Part shown: positions 1-8,800 of the stretch, piece after piece
Layout: every line of letters starts with the position of its first letter
How positions within the stretch are numbered: the stretch's first letter is position 1
Assembly (NCBI GenBank): GCA_030666115.1
Contig: DAOUYM010000016.1
Span: forward strand, 1-12,525
Length of the DNA stretch: 12,525 bases
From: Candidatus Aenigmatarchaeota archaeon
GTDB taxonomy: Archaea; Aenigmatarchaeota; Aenigmatarchaeia; QMZP01
Direction: 5' to 3'
Translations under genes and position numbers: made by a program
The notes under the pieces: generated by a model
What the model saw: only the letters and a program-made list of their open reading frames with translations
What the model was told of the DNA's origin: nothing
Databases searched by the model: none

Positions 1-15
1 ATCAAAATATTGGAT

Positions 16-282
16 ATGGTAAAAAGAATTGTTAAAAGGGACGATAGAAGAGAAGATTACGACAGAGAGAAACTGAGAAGGGGCGTAATGAAAGCTGCGG
101 AAAGAGCAGAAATAGACGAAGCAAGAGCAAAAGAACTGGCAGACAAGGTAGCAAACAAGATAGAAGTAGACCAAAGGGAGGAGATGAGAGCAGAAGACAT
201 AAGGAACATCCTCCTGGAAGAACTGGACAGAGAAGAGAGAGCAATCGCAGACGCGTTCCGAGAATTCAAGAAAGAGCAATAA
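16..282 (+). CDS. Small ATP-cone-like domain protein
   Basis: Encodes about 88 residues that are almost entirely one domain resembling the ATP-cone of NrdR and ribonucleotide reductase N-termini. Visible features are an opening KRDDRRE segment, then YDREKLRRG, an alpha-helical middle rich in Ala/Glu/Arg, and a closing LDREERAIADAFREFKK helix that matches the way NrdR ATP-cones end. No catalytic domain and no NrdR zinc ribbon is attached. It is closely similar to the C-terminal domain of the protein at 10238-10759, sharing DREKLRR and LDREERAIAD, so the two are paralogues. ATP-cones of known families bind ATP/dATP as allosteric sensors; nucleotide binding here is inference. The ATG at 16 is preferred. 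A TTG at 10 and the frame up to base 1 are also open, so a start left of the window cannot be excluded, although the upstream residues (IKILD) do not resemble the basic tail of the paralogue. Confidence 0.75.
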   Translation: MVKRIVKRDDRREDYDREKLRRGVMKAAERAEIDEARAKELADKVANKIEVDQREEMRAEDIRNILLEELDREERAIADAFREFKKEQ

Positions 283-355
283 ACCAGAAAACGAACAATG
301 GATCCGTAATCTATGACATGACTGGTGTTATACCAAATGTACGTTTCTTTACAGA

Positions 356-362
356 TTTTTTT
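356..362 (+). terminator. T-run downstream of the ATP-cone gene
   Basis: Seven consecutive T about 75 bases after the stop of the preceding + strand gene, in a gene-free stretch. Archaeal transcription often ends at such U-rich tracts. No convincing stem precedes it. The rest of the gap (283-432) shows no other gene or RNA. Confidence 0.3.
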
Positions 363-432
363 CTACCCTGTGTTTTAGTAAAGCCTTCGGTCTGGTCTTA
401 AGGTCCGATAAGAAAATAAAATTTTAAGCGGA

Positions 433-663
433 TTACGCCACGATTCTTTCTATTTCGTCTAAGTATGCTTTCCTGAAGAAAGGGAAGCCTATTGAAGCCA
501 CCACAGCTGGAAATGCAATAAGGTTGCCACCATTGTAGTTAGTCTTTATGTAATTTCTATGCCTGTTCCAGAGTGCAAAGTATTTTGTACGGAATTCTTC
601 TTCTGTCTCTTTATCTCTCCAACTCTTCTCTAACAGTTTTTTAATCGGGTTTTTCCTGAACAT
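433..663 (-). CDS. Unrecognised small basic protein, 76 aa
   Basis: I do not recognise this protein. From the ATG at 663 it is 76 residues: a basic N-terminus (MFRKNPIKKLLEKSWRDKE), a charged and aromatic middle (FALWNRHRNYIK), a short Gly/Ala/Ile/Phe-rich hydrophobic patch, and an acidic C-terminal helix. The patch is too short and interrupted to call a membrane segment with confidence. A TTG at 684 would add seven residues. The ATG is preferred because a minus-strand TTTAAAAA box is centred about 28 bp upstream of it, the spacing seen at other leaderless starts here. The minus-strand sequence just past the stop is T-rich (410-428), consistent with termination. Confidence in the gene is moderate; nothing supports a function. 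Confidence 0.6.
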   Translation of the reverse strand: MFRKNPIKKLLEKSWRDKETEEEFRTKYFALWNRHRNYIKTNYNGGNLIAFPAVVASIGFPFFRKAYLDEIERIVA

Positions 664-687
664 GGGAAAATATATTGAAAACAAGCC

Positions 688-695
688 TTTTTAAA
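688..695 (-). promoter_or_regulatory. TATA box for the 76-aa gene
   Basis: Reads ATTTAAAAAGG on the minus strand and is centred about 28 bp before the ATG at 663, so transcription should begin at or next to the start codon (leaderless). This box decides between the ATG and the upstream TTG. Confidence 0.5.
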
Positions 696-758
696 TGTAT
701 CACTGAGCGTGGAGATAATACTAGTGTATAGAGGTCCTGGAGATCCTGGGAATGATCG

Positions 759-782
759 GATCAGATGATCAGATAGTCAGAT
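759..782. repeat. Three 8-bp direct repeats (GATCAGAT-like)
   Basis: GATCAGAT occurs twice back to back, followed by AGTCAGAT. The array overlaps the last codons and stop of the acetyltransferase gene. With the GATC sites at 742 and 754 there are four GATC tetramers in 29 bp. The role is unknown; it may be a 3' end structure or chance. Confidence 0.4.
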
Positions 783-1229
783 GAACCTTGAGAACTGTAT
801 TATGTCGGTTCCTTTCCTGTAGTGCTCCCTGAAGTAGCCTTCTATCTGGAATCCTCCCTTCAGGAACACTGTTATCGGTTCCTTTGAATCCGACATGATC
901 CTTGCCACAACCTTCCTCATTCTTCGTTTCTTCAGTTCCTTTAATGCAGTGTTCAGGAGTTCTGTTCCGATACCCTTGTACCTGTGGACATCCTCTACCA
1001 CAAGCCATCTCAGGTCAACCAGATCCAGATCCTTGACAGAGTACCTGATCGTGCCCACGACCCTGTTCCCGTCTTTTGCGACAAAGAAACCATTGCCCCT
1101 TTCCTTCATCTTTTCTTCTATTATCTCCTTTGTTATCCTGAGGGGTTTGTAATCCCTGCCCAGGTGATTCTGGATCAGTCCTGCTATCTTATCAGAATCC
1201 TTAGAACCCGCCTTTGATATCTTTATCAT
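777..1229 (-). CDS. GNAT-family N-acetyltransferase
   Basis: A 150-residue protein spanning a whole GNAT domain, the usual size for a stand-alone member. GNAT enzymes transfer acetyl from acetyl-CoA to an amine. The acetyl-CoA pyrophosphate loop (motif A) is visible at residues 83-88 as R-Y-K-G-I-G, matching R/QxxGxG/A, followed by the helix TELLNTALKEL. The preceding strand is VDLRWLVVEDVHR, and motif B is FLKGGFQIEGYFREHY (122-137). The early segment FFVAKDGNRVVGTIRYSV is the usual strand pair. The C-terminus resembles RimI-like and protein-acetylating members, but the substrate cannot be read from sequence. The ATG at 1229 lies about 27 bp from a TTTAAA box, so the mRNA is probably leaderless. 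It is divergent from the zinc-finger gene at 1287. Confidence 0.9.
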   Translation of the reverse strand: MIKISKAGSKDSDKIAGLIQNHLGRDYKPLRITKEIIEEKMKERGNGFFVAKDGNRVVGTIRYSVKDLDLVDLRWLVVEDVHRYKGIGTELLNTALKELKKRRMRKVVARIMSDSKEPITVFLKGGFQIEGYFREHYRKGTDIIQFSRFI

Positions 1230-1252
1230 AATTACTTTTATGAGAGTGGGGC

Positions 1253-1260
1253 TTTTAAAT
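1253..1260. promoter_or_regulatory. Palindromic TATA box shared by divergent genes
   Basis: TTTTAAAT contains the perfect palindrome TTTAAA (1254-1259). It lies about 27 bp from the minus-strand acetyltransferase ATG (1229) and about 30 bp from the plus-strand zinc-finger ATG (1287). It is the only good TATA-like element in the 57-bp gap, so one box plausibly serves both leaderless transcripts. Confidence 0.55.
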
Positions 1261-1286
1261 GATCAAACAAAGAAATAACAGATATT

Positions 1287-1481
1287 ATGAGAGGAAAACC
1301 AAGGTACTGCGACAAGTGCGGAATAGAGACCAAGGACCTGGGACAGGACAATACGGGCCGTTACCTTTGCAGGGTGTGCAGGGGTTTCCCACCCAAGAGA
1401 GAAGAGACCAGGAGGGAACAGCTCAGGAAGATGTGGGAAATGGACGACAACGTGGTCAGGCACAGGGTAAGTCACAGATAA
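1287..1481 (+). CDS. Small zinc-finger protein, 64 aa
   Basis: Two Cys pairs form a probable zinc ribbon: C8-x-x-C11 within YCDKCG and C28-x-x-C31 within LCRVCRG, separated by 16 residues. A strongly charged tail follows (KREETRREQLRKMWEMDD), ending in HRVSHR. Such small zinc ribbons in archaea often bind nucleic acid or associate with transcription or translation complexes; which applies here cannot be told. The start is the ATG about 30 bp downstream of the shared TTTAAA box. A longer overlapping frame from 1259 was rejected because it lacks the Cys pairs. A perfect hairpin overlaps the stop codon. Confidence in the gene is good; the function is unassigned. Confidence 0.75.
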   Translation: MRGKPRYCDKCGIETKDLGQDNTGRYLCRVCRGFPPKREETRREQLRKMWEMDDNVVRHRVSHR

Positions 1482-1494
1482 CCAGACGGTTATC
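1477..1494 (+). terminator. Hairpin overlapping the zinc-finger stop codon
   Basis: GATAACC-AGAC-GGTTATC is a perfect 7-bp stem with a 4-base loop, and the TAA stop (1479-1481) sits inside the 5' arm. No T-run follows directly, so it could be a 3' end or processing structure rather than a classical terminator. Confidence 0.4.
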
Positions 1495-1510
1495 CTAGAC
1501 CGTTGTCCTA

Positions 1511-1610
1511 GATGATCATCGAAAGACTTAAATATCTTCCAGTCATGCTGGTACAACAACTAAAACAAACACAACTAAAACAACCAATACCCTCTTTTTT
1601 TCTTATTTAA
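1511..1610 (+). other. Possible short transcript unit with TATA box, 15-bp tandem repeat and T-run
   Basis: The order is a 10-bp palindrome GATGATCATC (1511-1520), a TATA-like TTAAATAT (1528-1535), two tandem 15-bp C/A-rich units built on ACAACTAAAACAA (1556-1570 and 1571-1585), and a seven-T run (1595-1601). A transcript starting about 27 bp after the box would run from about 1558 to 1601, roughly 44 nt and unstructured. A 21-codon frame (1545-1610) also fits here, but its start would lie upstream of that predicted transcription start. This may be a small RNA or a chance arrangement. Confidence 0.25.
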
Positions 1611-1638
1611 TTGTGTGTATATCCCTGTATCTCTGATA

Positions 1639-1734
1639 CTACCACAGCGCGATCGGTATAATGGACGGGTACATGTACTCGATTAACAGGATTATGATTA
1701 TTACGACAATAATCCCGATTATAGCCTTCTTCAT
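1639..1734 (-). CDS. 31-aa single-pass membrane peptide
   Basis: The frame opens at an ATG and reads MKKAIIGIIVVIIIILLIEY, then an 11-residue tail rich in Met, Pro and Ile ending in ALW. Two N-terminal lysines followed by about 16 strongly hydrophobic residues make a textbook transmembrane or signal-anchor helix with the N-terminus probably cytoplasmic. A perfect TATATATA box (1757-1764) is centred about 26 bp upstream on the same strand, the leaderless spacing of neighbouring genes. The stop overlaps a small hairpin (GTATC-TCT-GATAC, 1627-1639). The antisense strand also has a 34-codon hydrophobic frame (1661-1765), but it lacks a good box. No family is recognised. Regulatory or toxin-like roles are known for such peptides generally, but nothing here specifies one. 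Confidence 0.5.
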   Translation of the reverse strand: MKKAIIGIIVVIIIILLIEYMYPSIIPIALW

Positions 1735-1756
1735 ACCATATTATTGTCTCCCGGCC

Positions 1757-1764
1757 TATATATA
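1757..1764 (-). promoter_or_regulatory. TATATATA box for the 31-aa membrane peptide
   Basis: A perfect alternating TATATATA followed by GGCC on the minus strand, about 26 bp before the ATG at 1734. It is among the strongest TATA elements in the window and the main reason for calling the tiny gene on the minus strand. Confidence 0.55.
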
Positions 1765-1832
1765 ATCTCTTAACAATACCCAAAAACAGGATGGCTTCTC
1801 AGGAACAGCCTACAAAACATAACACCTGCGTA

Positions 1833-1840
1833 TTTTATTA
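1833..1840 (+). promoter_or_regulatory. TATA-like box for the propeller lipoprotein gene
   Basis: TTTTATTA is centred about 26 bp before the ATG at 1863, consistent with a leaderless transcript. Confidence 0.45.
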
Positions 1841-1862
1841 AGTTCTTGGACCAATTAGAATC

Positions 1863-2861
1863 ATGAAGACACTGTCATTGATACTTCTTGTAGGAATAAT
1901 AATTCTGATAAGCGGCTGCACCCAGACCCAACCGACCCAGCCAGAAGAGCCGGAAGGGTGGCAGATACAGGGAAAGATGGACTACAAGTACGGGATATTC
2001 GTGATGAAATCGGACGGGACAGAAGTGGTGCAGATATATGGCAGCAAGAAGCCTGTCTCCGGTGCCTCACTCTCCCCACAGGGAAGGCTGGTCTTCTGGG
2101 AGATGGAAGCCGGGGGACTGGATGCTATCCAGACATCAGAGATAGTGATGATAAGGGTTGATGGTGAAGGATACACCAGGCTAACCAGCAACGACTGGAT
2201 GGACTTCCAACCCAGATGGTCCAGTGATGGTGAGCAGATACTGTTCATATCAGACGGCGGGAAGCAGGCAGGGACTGACATCTACATAATGGACATCGAT
2301 GGCAACATCACCAGCCAGCTTACCGACACCATCGGCATTTCCGAGGCTGATCCGGACTGGAAATGCGGCAAGATCGTCTACACCAGGAACCACAGCGTCT
2401 GGATAATGGACGAGGACGGCTCGAACCCGGTCCAGCTGACCGATCCGTCTGGTAAGGGAACCAATATAGGCGTGCAGTTCCCGATAGGTGATTATGATCC
2501 TAACCTCTCTCCTGACTGCGCAAAGGTTGTGTTTGAGAGGCTGGTTGGACCAGGAACCCAACTGGGCGAGACAACAATAGGGGATTACGATCTCTACGTC
2601 TACGACATCGGGACAGGAACAGAAACCGATATAAGCCAGCAGGACGCAGCAGACTTCGTTCCGAAGTGGTCTGACCAGGACAAGATCCTTTTCGTACACA
2701 TAACAGACGCCATCCCGGACACATACGATATCTACATGACCAATCCGGACGGAACAGGAAGGATCAAGGTGACAGGGGACGACCCACCCACCTTCATCGA
2801 GAGTGGCTGCTCCTGGATAGGTTCTGACAGGATCCTCTTCACAGCTGAGTTCTATGAATAG
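1863..2861 (+). CDS. TolB-like six-bladed beta-propeller lipoprotein
   Basis: A 332-residue exported protein. The N-terminus is a lipoprotein signal: K2, a hydrophobic stretch to residue 16, then ISGC with the probable lipidated Cys at 19, then a Thr/Gln/Pro linker. Six WD40-like (PD40/TolB-type) repeats follow at about 42-80, 92-130, 139-175, 178-226, 242-280 and 288-330. Each runs roughly from a strand such as DIYIMDIDG through xLT to a PxWSxDGxxIxF-type strand; DFQPRWSSDGEQILFIS shows it best. Six blades match the TolB propeller. In bacteria TolB is a periplasmic part of the Tol-Pal system. An archaeon has no such envelope, so here a surface ligand- or protein-binding scaffold is inferred. 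The gene converges on the giant surface-protein gene with only 24 bp between their ends, which may reflect a shared cell-surface theme. Confidence 0.88.
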   Translation: MKTLSLILLVGIIILISGCTQTQPTQPEEPEGWQIQGKMDYKYGIFVMKSDGTEVVQIYGSKKPVSGASLSPQGRLVFWEMEAGGLDAIQTSEIVMIRVDGEGYTRLTSNDWMDFQPRWSSDGEQILFISDGGKQAGTDIYIMDIDGNITSQLTDTIGISEADPDWKCGKIVYTRNHSVWIMDEDGSNPVQLTDPSGKGTNIGVQFPIGDYDPNLSPDCAKVVFERLVGPGTQLGETTIGDYDLYVYDIGTGTETDISQQDAADFVPKWSDQDKILFVHITDAIPDTYDIYMTNPDGTGRIKVTGDDPPTFIESGCSWIGSDRILFTAEFYE

Positions 2862-2885
2862 GCATATGTTCAATCGGTTTTATGA

Positions 2886-5800
2886 TCATGTGCAGATCGG
2901 CCCGGTTGCCCCGTCGTAGTACTGGTTGGCCCCATCTGTACAGAAGTCGTTGTCATAACACGAACTTTCATATATCCGGCTAGTGTACAGATCATTTCTC
3001 CAAACATTATTGCTCCTTGAGCCGTACATGTAGATTGCATAGTACGAGTTATCTGTCAGAATATTATCTGTTATGTTTGTGGTATTGGTGTAGTAAAGAT
3101 AGATACCATACTTATTGTTTGATATGTCATTGTTGTTGACAACAGAGTCGTGAGAGAACCTGAGATAAATCCCTCTGTAGTAATCAGAGATAGCACAATT
3201 CTCTATGGTTGCTTTGGTGGTAAATGAGTAAATACCATAATTCTGGTAATTGTTTCCCCTCAGTGTAGCGCCATTACAATCAAGTCTTGTATTGTATCCT
3301 ATCCTAATCCCGCCCAGAATATCATATTCGCCAGGGCAAAGTGTGAGATCTGATATCACGTACTCCTCACCCATTGGTGGTCTTACATCGGGATCGTTAT
3401 CATTGCAGTCATTCCCTGACAAACAATCAACTGTGTTAAGATAGAACCCGTCACCATCACCATCAATACATGTTTGGCAGTTGTCATCTACCAGGCCATT
3501 GCAATCATTATCTATGCCATCACACGCCTCTATAGTATCTGGCTTGATGTGCCAATTCCCATCATCACAGTCATTGCACTCAGCTCCACCGGTTCCTGTA
3601 TAAGAAGAATCACAGTGACCGTCATTATCCAAATCAACAGGACAGTTTGTATCACAGAAATCATACGCTGTACCATCACCCCATTGGCAGTTACCAGATC
3701 CTGGTGAAGGTGAGCAATAGAATTCACTTTTGTCATGACACGCGGTTAATCCAGGAGCACATTCTGAGTTCCTGTCCAGATCACCCATTCCTGCTGTGCA
3801 TAAGCAACCAAGACTGCACGTGTTGCCCTGGTAATTGGTAACAACATGATCCTTCCCATTGCAGTCCTGATCTACCCCGTCGTTGCATATCTCAGTTGCA
3901 TTTGGATAGACGTTTGGATCATTATCATCGCAATCCACGCTTGAATTGTAACCATCACCGTCATTATCAACTGCTCCCCCACAGTCTTCATCAACCTGAC
4001 CATCGCAGTTATCATCAATCGAATTCCCGCACATTTCATCCACTCCGGGATTGACATTAACATCCCCATCATCACAATCACCACAATCTGCCCCTGTTCC
4101 TGAATACGCTGAATTGCAGTGACCGTCACCATCCAAATCAACAGGACACTCAGTATCGCAGAAGTCAAACCATATGCTGGTGCCCCAAGAGCAGGTAGTG
4201 GATGTTCCCGGGTAGGGTGTGCAGTAGAATTCGCTTACATCATTACAGTGCTGCAACCCAGGGGCACACCCAGTAGTATCAAAGTCTCCCATTCCTGCTG
4301 TACAGAGGCAACCCAAACTACATGTGTTGCTCTGATAATTGGTTACCACATGATCGGCTCCGGAACAATCCTGATCTATTCCATCATTACATATCTCTAT
4401 CGCTCCTGGGTTAATGTTCGGGTCATTGTCGTCACAATCCACACCCAATCCATAACCATCAAGATCATCATCTATCATATTCTGGCAGTTCTCATCCACC
4501 TGCCCGTCACAGTTATCATCTATTCCATTGTTGCACAGTTCTGTTGCACCTGGATATATATTCGCATTGCTATCATCACAATCGTGGCATTCTGCCCCAC
4601 CTGTTCCTGTATAAGAATCATCACAGTGACCATCACTATCCGAATCAACTGGGCAATCTGTATCACATATGTCATATGCATAGCTGCTTCCCCACTGGCA
4701 GACAGCCGATCCTGGATACGGTGTGCAGTAGAACTCACTCACGTCGTTGCAGTATTGTAATCCAGGGGCGCATCCTATGGTCCCGTCAAAGTCTCCCATA
4801 CCTGATATACATAGACAACCAAGACTGCACGTGTTGCCCTGGTAATTGGTCACTACGTGGTCCGCCCCTGTACAGTCCTGGTCAATTCCATCGTTGCATA
4901 TCTCTGTGGCGCCTGGATTGATGTCAGGATTATTATCGTCACAGTCCACTGCCAGGCCATATCCATCATTATCATCATCAATTACACACAGATCTGAACC
5001 ATCACAATCCTCATCTATACTGTTGCATTCTATCTCATTACCGGGTAACACGGCGTCACAGTTACCCCATATACCAACAGAACACGACTCTGACCCGTAG
5101 GTGCATATCCCGATATCAGAGATTCCACACTGCCTGGTCATTCCATCCACTGTTCCGTCGCAATCATTGTCTATTCCGTCACAGCTGATCTCAACATCCT
5201 CATACCCTGTTATACCAGAGTAATCATCAACCCATCCCTGAGAATGCATGCATACCTGGAGAGAACCCGAACAGATGCCATCCTGCTTGGAATTGAGGGA
5301 ATCCGGCAATAACGTATCATCGATGATAAAGAACCCGATGTCGTCGAAATCAGTCTGCATTCCTGGACTGTAAGGGACGTTGACCAGGATCGCGTAACCC
5401 GTAAGCGATTCCGGGTTCGCTGAATTGTCTATGGTTATCTCCCTCACGTACTGGTAATCATTTATATATGAAACCCGTTCTGCTCCCAGACCCGTCGTGG
5501 GTTCTGGTTCTGAATACTTCCTTATCCTGAAAGCGTCCCAGTGCCAGGTCCCTGTACCTGTCCAGAAGTTCCCTATACCAACCTCGCTGGGAGATTCATC
5601 TGACAGATATTCATTCTTCAGAACATTATCCACGTATATCCTGTATGCTGTACCATCGTACGCGATGCCGAACTTCCTCCATTTTTCATCTACTCTTTCC
5701 ACATCCAGTGCGGTCCAGGTCTGGTTATAATCTATATAATTCATCACAGAGTGTCCATTATGCACGCCCATAAACATGTGGCTTCCGCCATGTTTATGGT

Positions 5801-8800
5801 ACATCATTACGTTGAGCGGGACTGTCCCGTCATCATCCATATCCTCGTAAAACCATGCTTCTGCTATGCTATTACCATAGTCAGGCGAGATCTTTTGCAT
5901 TGCTCCCCAGTGGTTGCTCCCGCCGTCACAGTATATCCTCAGTCCCCTGTCCCCTGTTTTGGGATGCTCTGTTGAGGTCTCTATGGTGGTGGTTCCGCTT
6001 AGGTATTCGGTCCATCCATGGTCACGCGGACGGTCTGTGTATTCGAAGTCATCGAAGTCCAGGAAGACGTCTTCGCCGTTGCTCCTGCTCCCCAGTTCGC
6101 TGTTGCCGTAATAAAGGTAGGCGGTCCCGAAGGAATTGGCTGCTATATCAGGAACCTCTACCCAGACCTTTGCGTAGCTTCCGTCCACCTTCTCCTCTAT
6201 CCAGTAATCCAGCTCTACCGGGTTATCGATCTGTCCGTCACAGTTATCATCTATTCCGTTACATGTTTCTATTGCGCCTGGATTAACATCCGGATTAGTG
6301 TCATCACAGTCGGTGTTTGCCTTGTATCCGTCACCGTCATCATCCGGTATCACCACAGGCACCTTCAGCTCCATTCCCATCTGGCTGAATGGCTCGTTGT
6401 CCAGGTACTTGTATAATTTGACGTAATCTATCCATGTCTCTTTTCGCGAGCCCTGGTCAACATTACTGACGTAGAAATATGGACTCAGATCCACCAGGCC
6501 ATGATTTGAATTCAATTCTATGCTGTCACCATCCTCCAGCATTTCCAGTGTTGCTGAGTCATGGGTCACGCTGAAAACATGGGTCTGATAGTCCGTAAAG
6601 GCAGCTGTTATTACATCCAGATCATAGCATCCTGGAATATCTTTTATCGCGAACTTGAACCTGTCCTGACCATCGATGTTCTGATTCAGGCATCCGGGAA
6701 GAGTGCTAAGGAACCTGAACAGCAACATGCCTGCAAGTGTGTCATATCCCTGGCCGAGCCCGTATATCTGGCCGTTTGCGTAATCACTATTGAATATATG
6801 CTTCAGCCTGGTTTCCATTCTTAGGTTGTATCCATCCAGGTCGAACTGTTCCCAACCCTTTATCCAGAAATACATGTCAAAGTCACCGGTTCCTGTCAAC
6901 AGTTTCAATATACCATCTTCTATCAGATACGAACCTCCACGGGATCCTTTGGACCATATGTATGGATCTAAGTGAGAATCATCGAACTCGTCATGCACTT
7001 CATATCTCACATCCTCCCATGCATCACCCAGGTATGTAGCGGCAGGGTTACCGTAATAAATATATATATCTTCACTGACCTGGCCTGCTACCAGGTCGGT
7101 CCTGAACACAATATCGAACAGGTCGTCACCTGTGTCACTTACAGCGAAATCCATCACTGCGTCAGCTGACTCGTCAACCACCACGATATCCGATCCATCC
7201 GGATTGCAGTACCCTTCGCAGTCAAATCCATCCATAATGACGGGGTAATCAGGAGTATTAAGGCCACCCGTCTCAATGACCTCGGCCTGCTTCTTGTATT
7301 CCCAGTCGAAGTTCCACCATTCCATGCACCCACCAACCTCCCAGTTGGTGTTGTCATCCACGATTACTGTCCTGGAACCATCCACATAGCTCAGGTGACC
7401 ATCAATGTCAATAGCAGCGCATGACCAGGTAAGGGTAGTGTCCCTTGGCAGACAGTTCAATCCAAATGTCGCGGTTGCTGACGTTCCTGAAGTATTCTTC
7501 ATTACGTAGAAGGTACTTCCAATGGATTCGTAACCATCGTTTTCTGTATAAACATTAACCATACCTCCATGTGTTCCTATTAATAGGATCTGGGAAATGC
7601 CTGTATCGTCTGTTGCAGAGCAGGTCAATTCAACTGTTCCGTCAGTGACTATTAATCCATCATCCGGGTTCATCATGTCGATTGTGGGATAATCGCCACA
7701 CACATTAGATTCGTCTACGGTCCCATCACAATTGTTATCCAAACCATCACAAACCTCTTCAGTTGGACCAATAGCACCAATACATTCTCCCCAGGCACCG
7801 TCTACACAAGTTTTTGTCCCGAATTCACATGCACCCTTGCCAGATAATCCGCATGACATTATTAATCCCTCATCTACTACACCATCACAATCATTGTCCA
7901 TACCATCACAGGATTCGTCACCATGGGAATCATCTGGGCATATCTCCCCTGGCTCGCACACACCGTCACCACACTTGTCCAGGCACATGTAAGTAGTTGG
8001 TACGCTTAGGGTTGGTTTGTAACAGTACTGGTTTGCAGAACAATCCGCATCAACACCACATCTTATCGCCATGTAGGGTTCAGTGTGCACAACACCAGGA
8101 CCACTACAAGACACCTCATTCATACCAGCATCAAAGCAGGTCTTCAGTATATCCGACTCGAAGCCATCACTCCGCTTGAAATCACATAGACCAAGAACAG
8201 TGTAGCAGTACATCTCTGGATACCGTATCTCGTGCATGACGTCAACAAAGGTCAGGTCCAGCAGCAGTTTCTCATGAGCACTATTACAGAAGACATGATT
8301 CACCTGGCCACCAACCGGGTCGTAACATCCGTGGAAGGCGCATCCGTTGCTGCTGCACCCACCATCTGGTTCACATAACCAATTACCGAAAGCATAGACC
8401 GCGGGATCAGCTATAATGTCCTGATGCGTGTTCATCTTACAGTTAGCCCATACCTTATATTCTTCTCCTTTAAGCATGTACTTCTCTGGATATCCATCAT
8501 CATCAATATCCGCCTCATGCCACACTTTTCCATTGGCGCAGTAGGGGCCGTATTTAAAGTATTCAAAATTACCTACAGATTGGTCAAAATCACTATATTC
8601 ACCATCATAACATTCCCCACTTGAACCGCACCCGTTCTCATCAATGAACCCGTCGCAGTCATTATCTTCACCATCGCATCCACTTTCTGCATGCGGCGCT
8701 ACTCCACCCGCACAGGATCCCCAGTGACCATTGGAACATGTCTGGATTCCCTTCTGGCACAATCCGACATCGCTTCCACACACCGTTTGTTCACTATCAT

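Noticed and set aside
283..432. tRNA or other structured RNA in the gap after the first gene
   Set aside because: No cloverleaf, conserved tRNA T-loop or stable long stem was found; only a T-run.
1545..1610. 21-codon frame beginning MLVQQLKQTQ
   Set aside because: Its ATG lies only about 13 bp from the TATA-like box, so it would precede the expected transcription start; low-complexity Gln/Lys from a tandem repeat.
1661..1765. 34-codon hydrophobic frame on the + strand, antisense to the 31-aa peptide
   Set aside because: No good TATA-like box or Shine-Dalgarno sequence at the right distance; its hydrophobicity mirrors the Ile/Val codons of the opposite strand, which has a perfect box.
2250..2873. 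207-codon minus-strand frame antisense to the propeller lipoprotein
   Set aside because: The plus-strand frame has a lipoprotein signal and six propeller repeats; the antisense frame has no coherent domain.
4119..4760. 213-codon plus-strand frame inside the giant gene
   Set aside because: It lies antisense to the repeat modules; its Ile/Thr/Val-rich product reflects reversed Asp/Asn/Cys codons.
3465..4980. Regular repeats as a CRISPR array
   Set aside because: The ~505-bp period, diverged copies and an uninterrupted reading frame show coding tandem repeats, not CRISPR.
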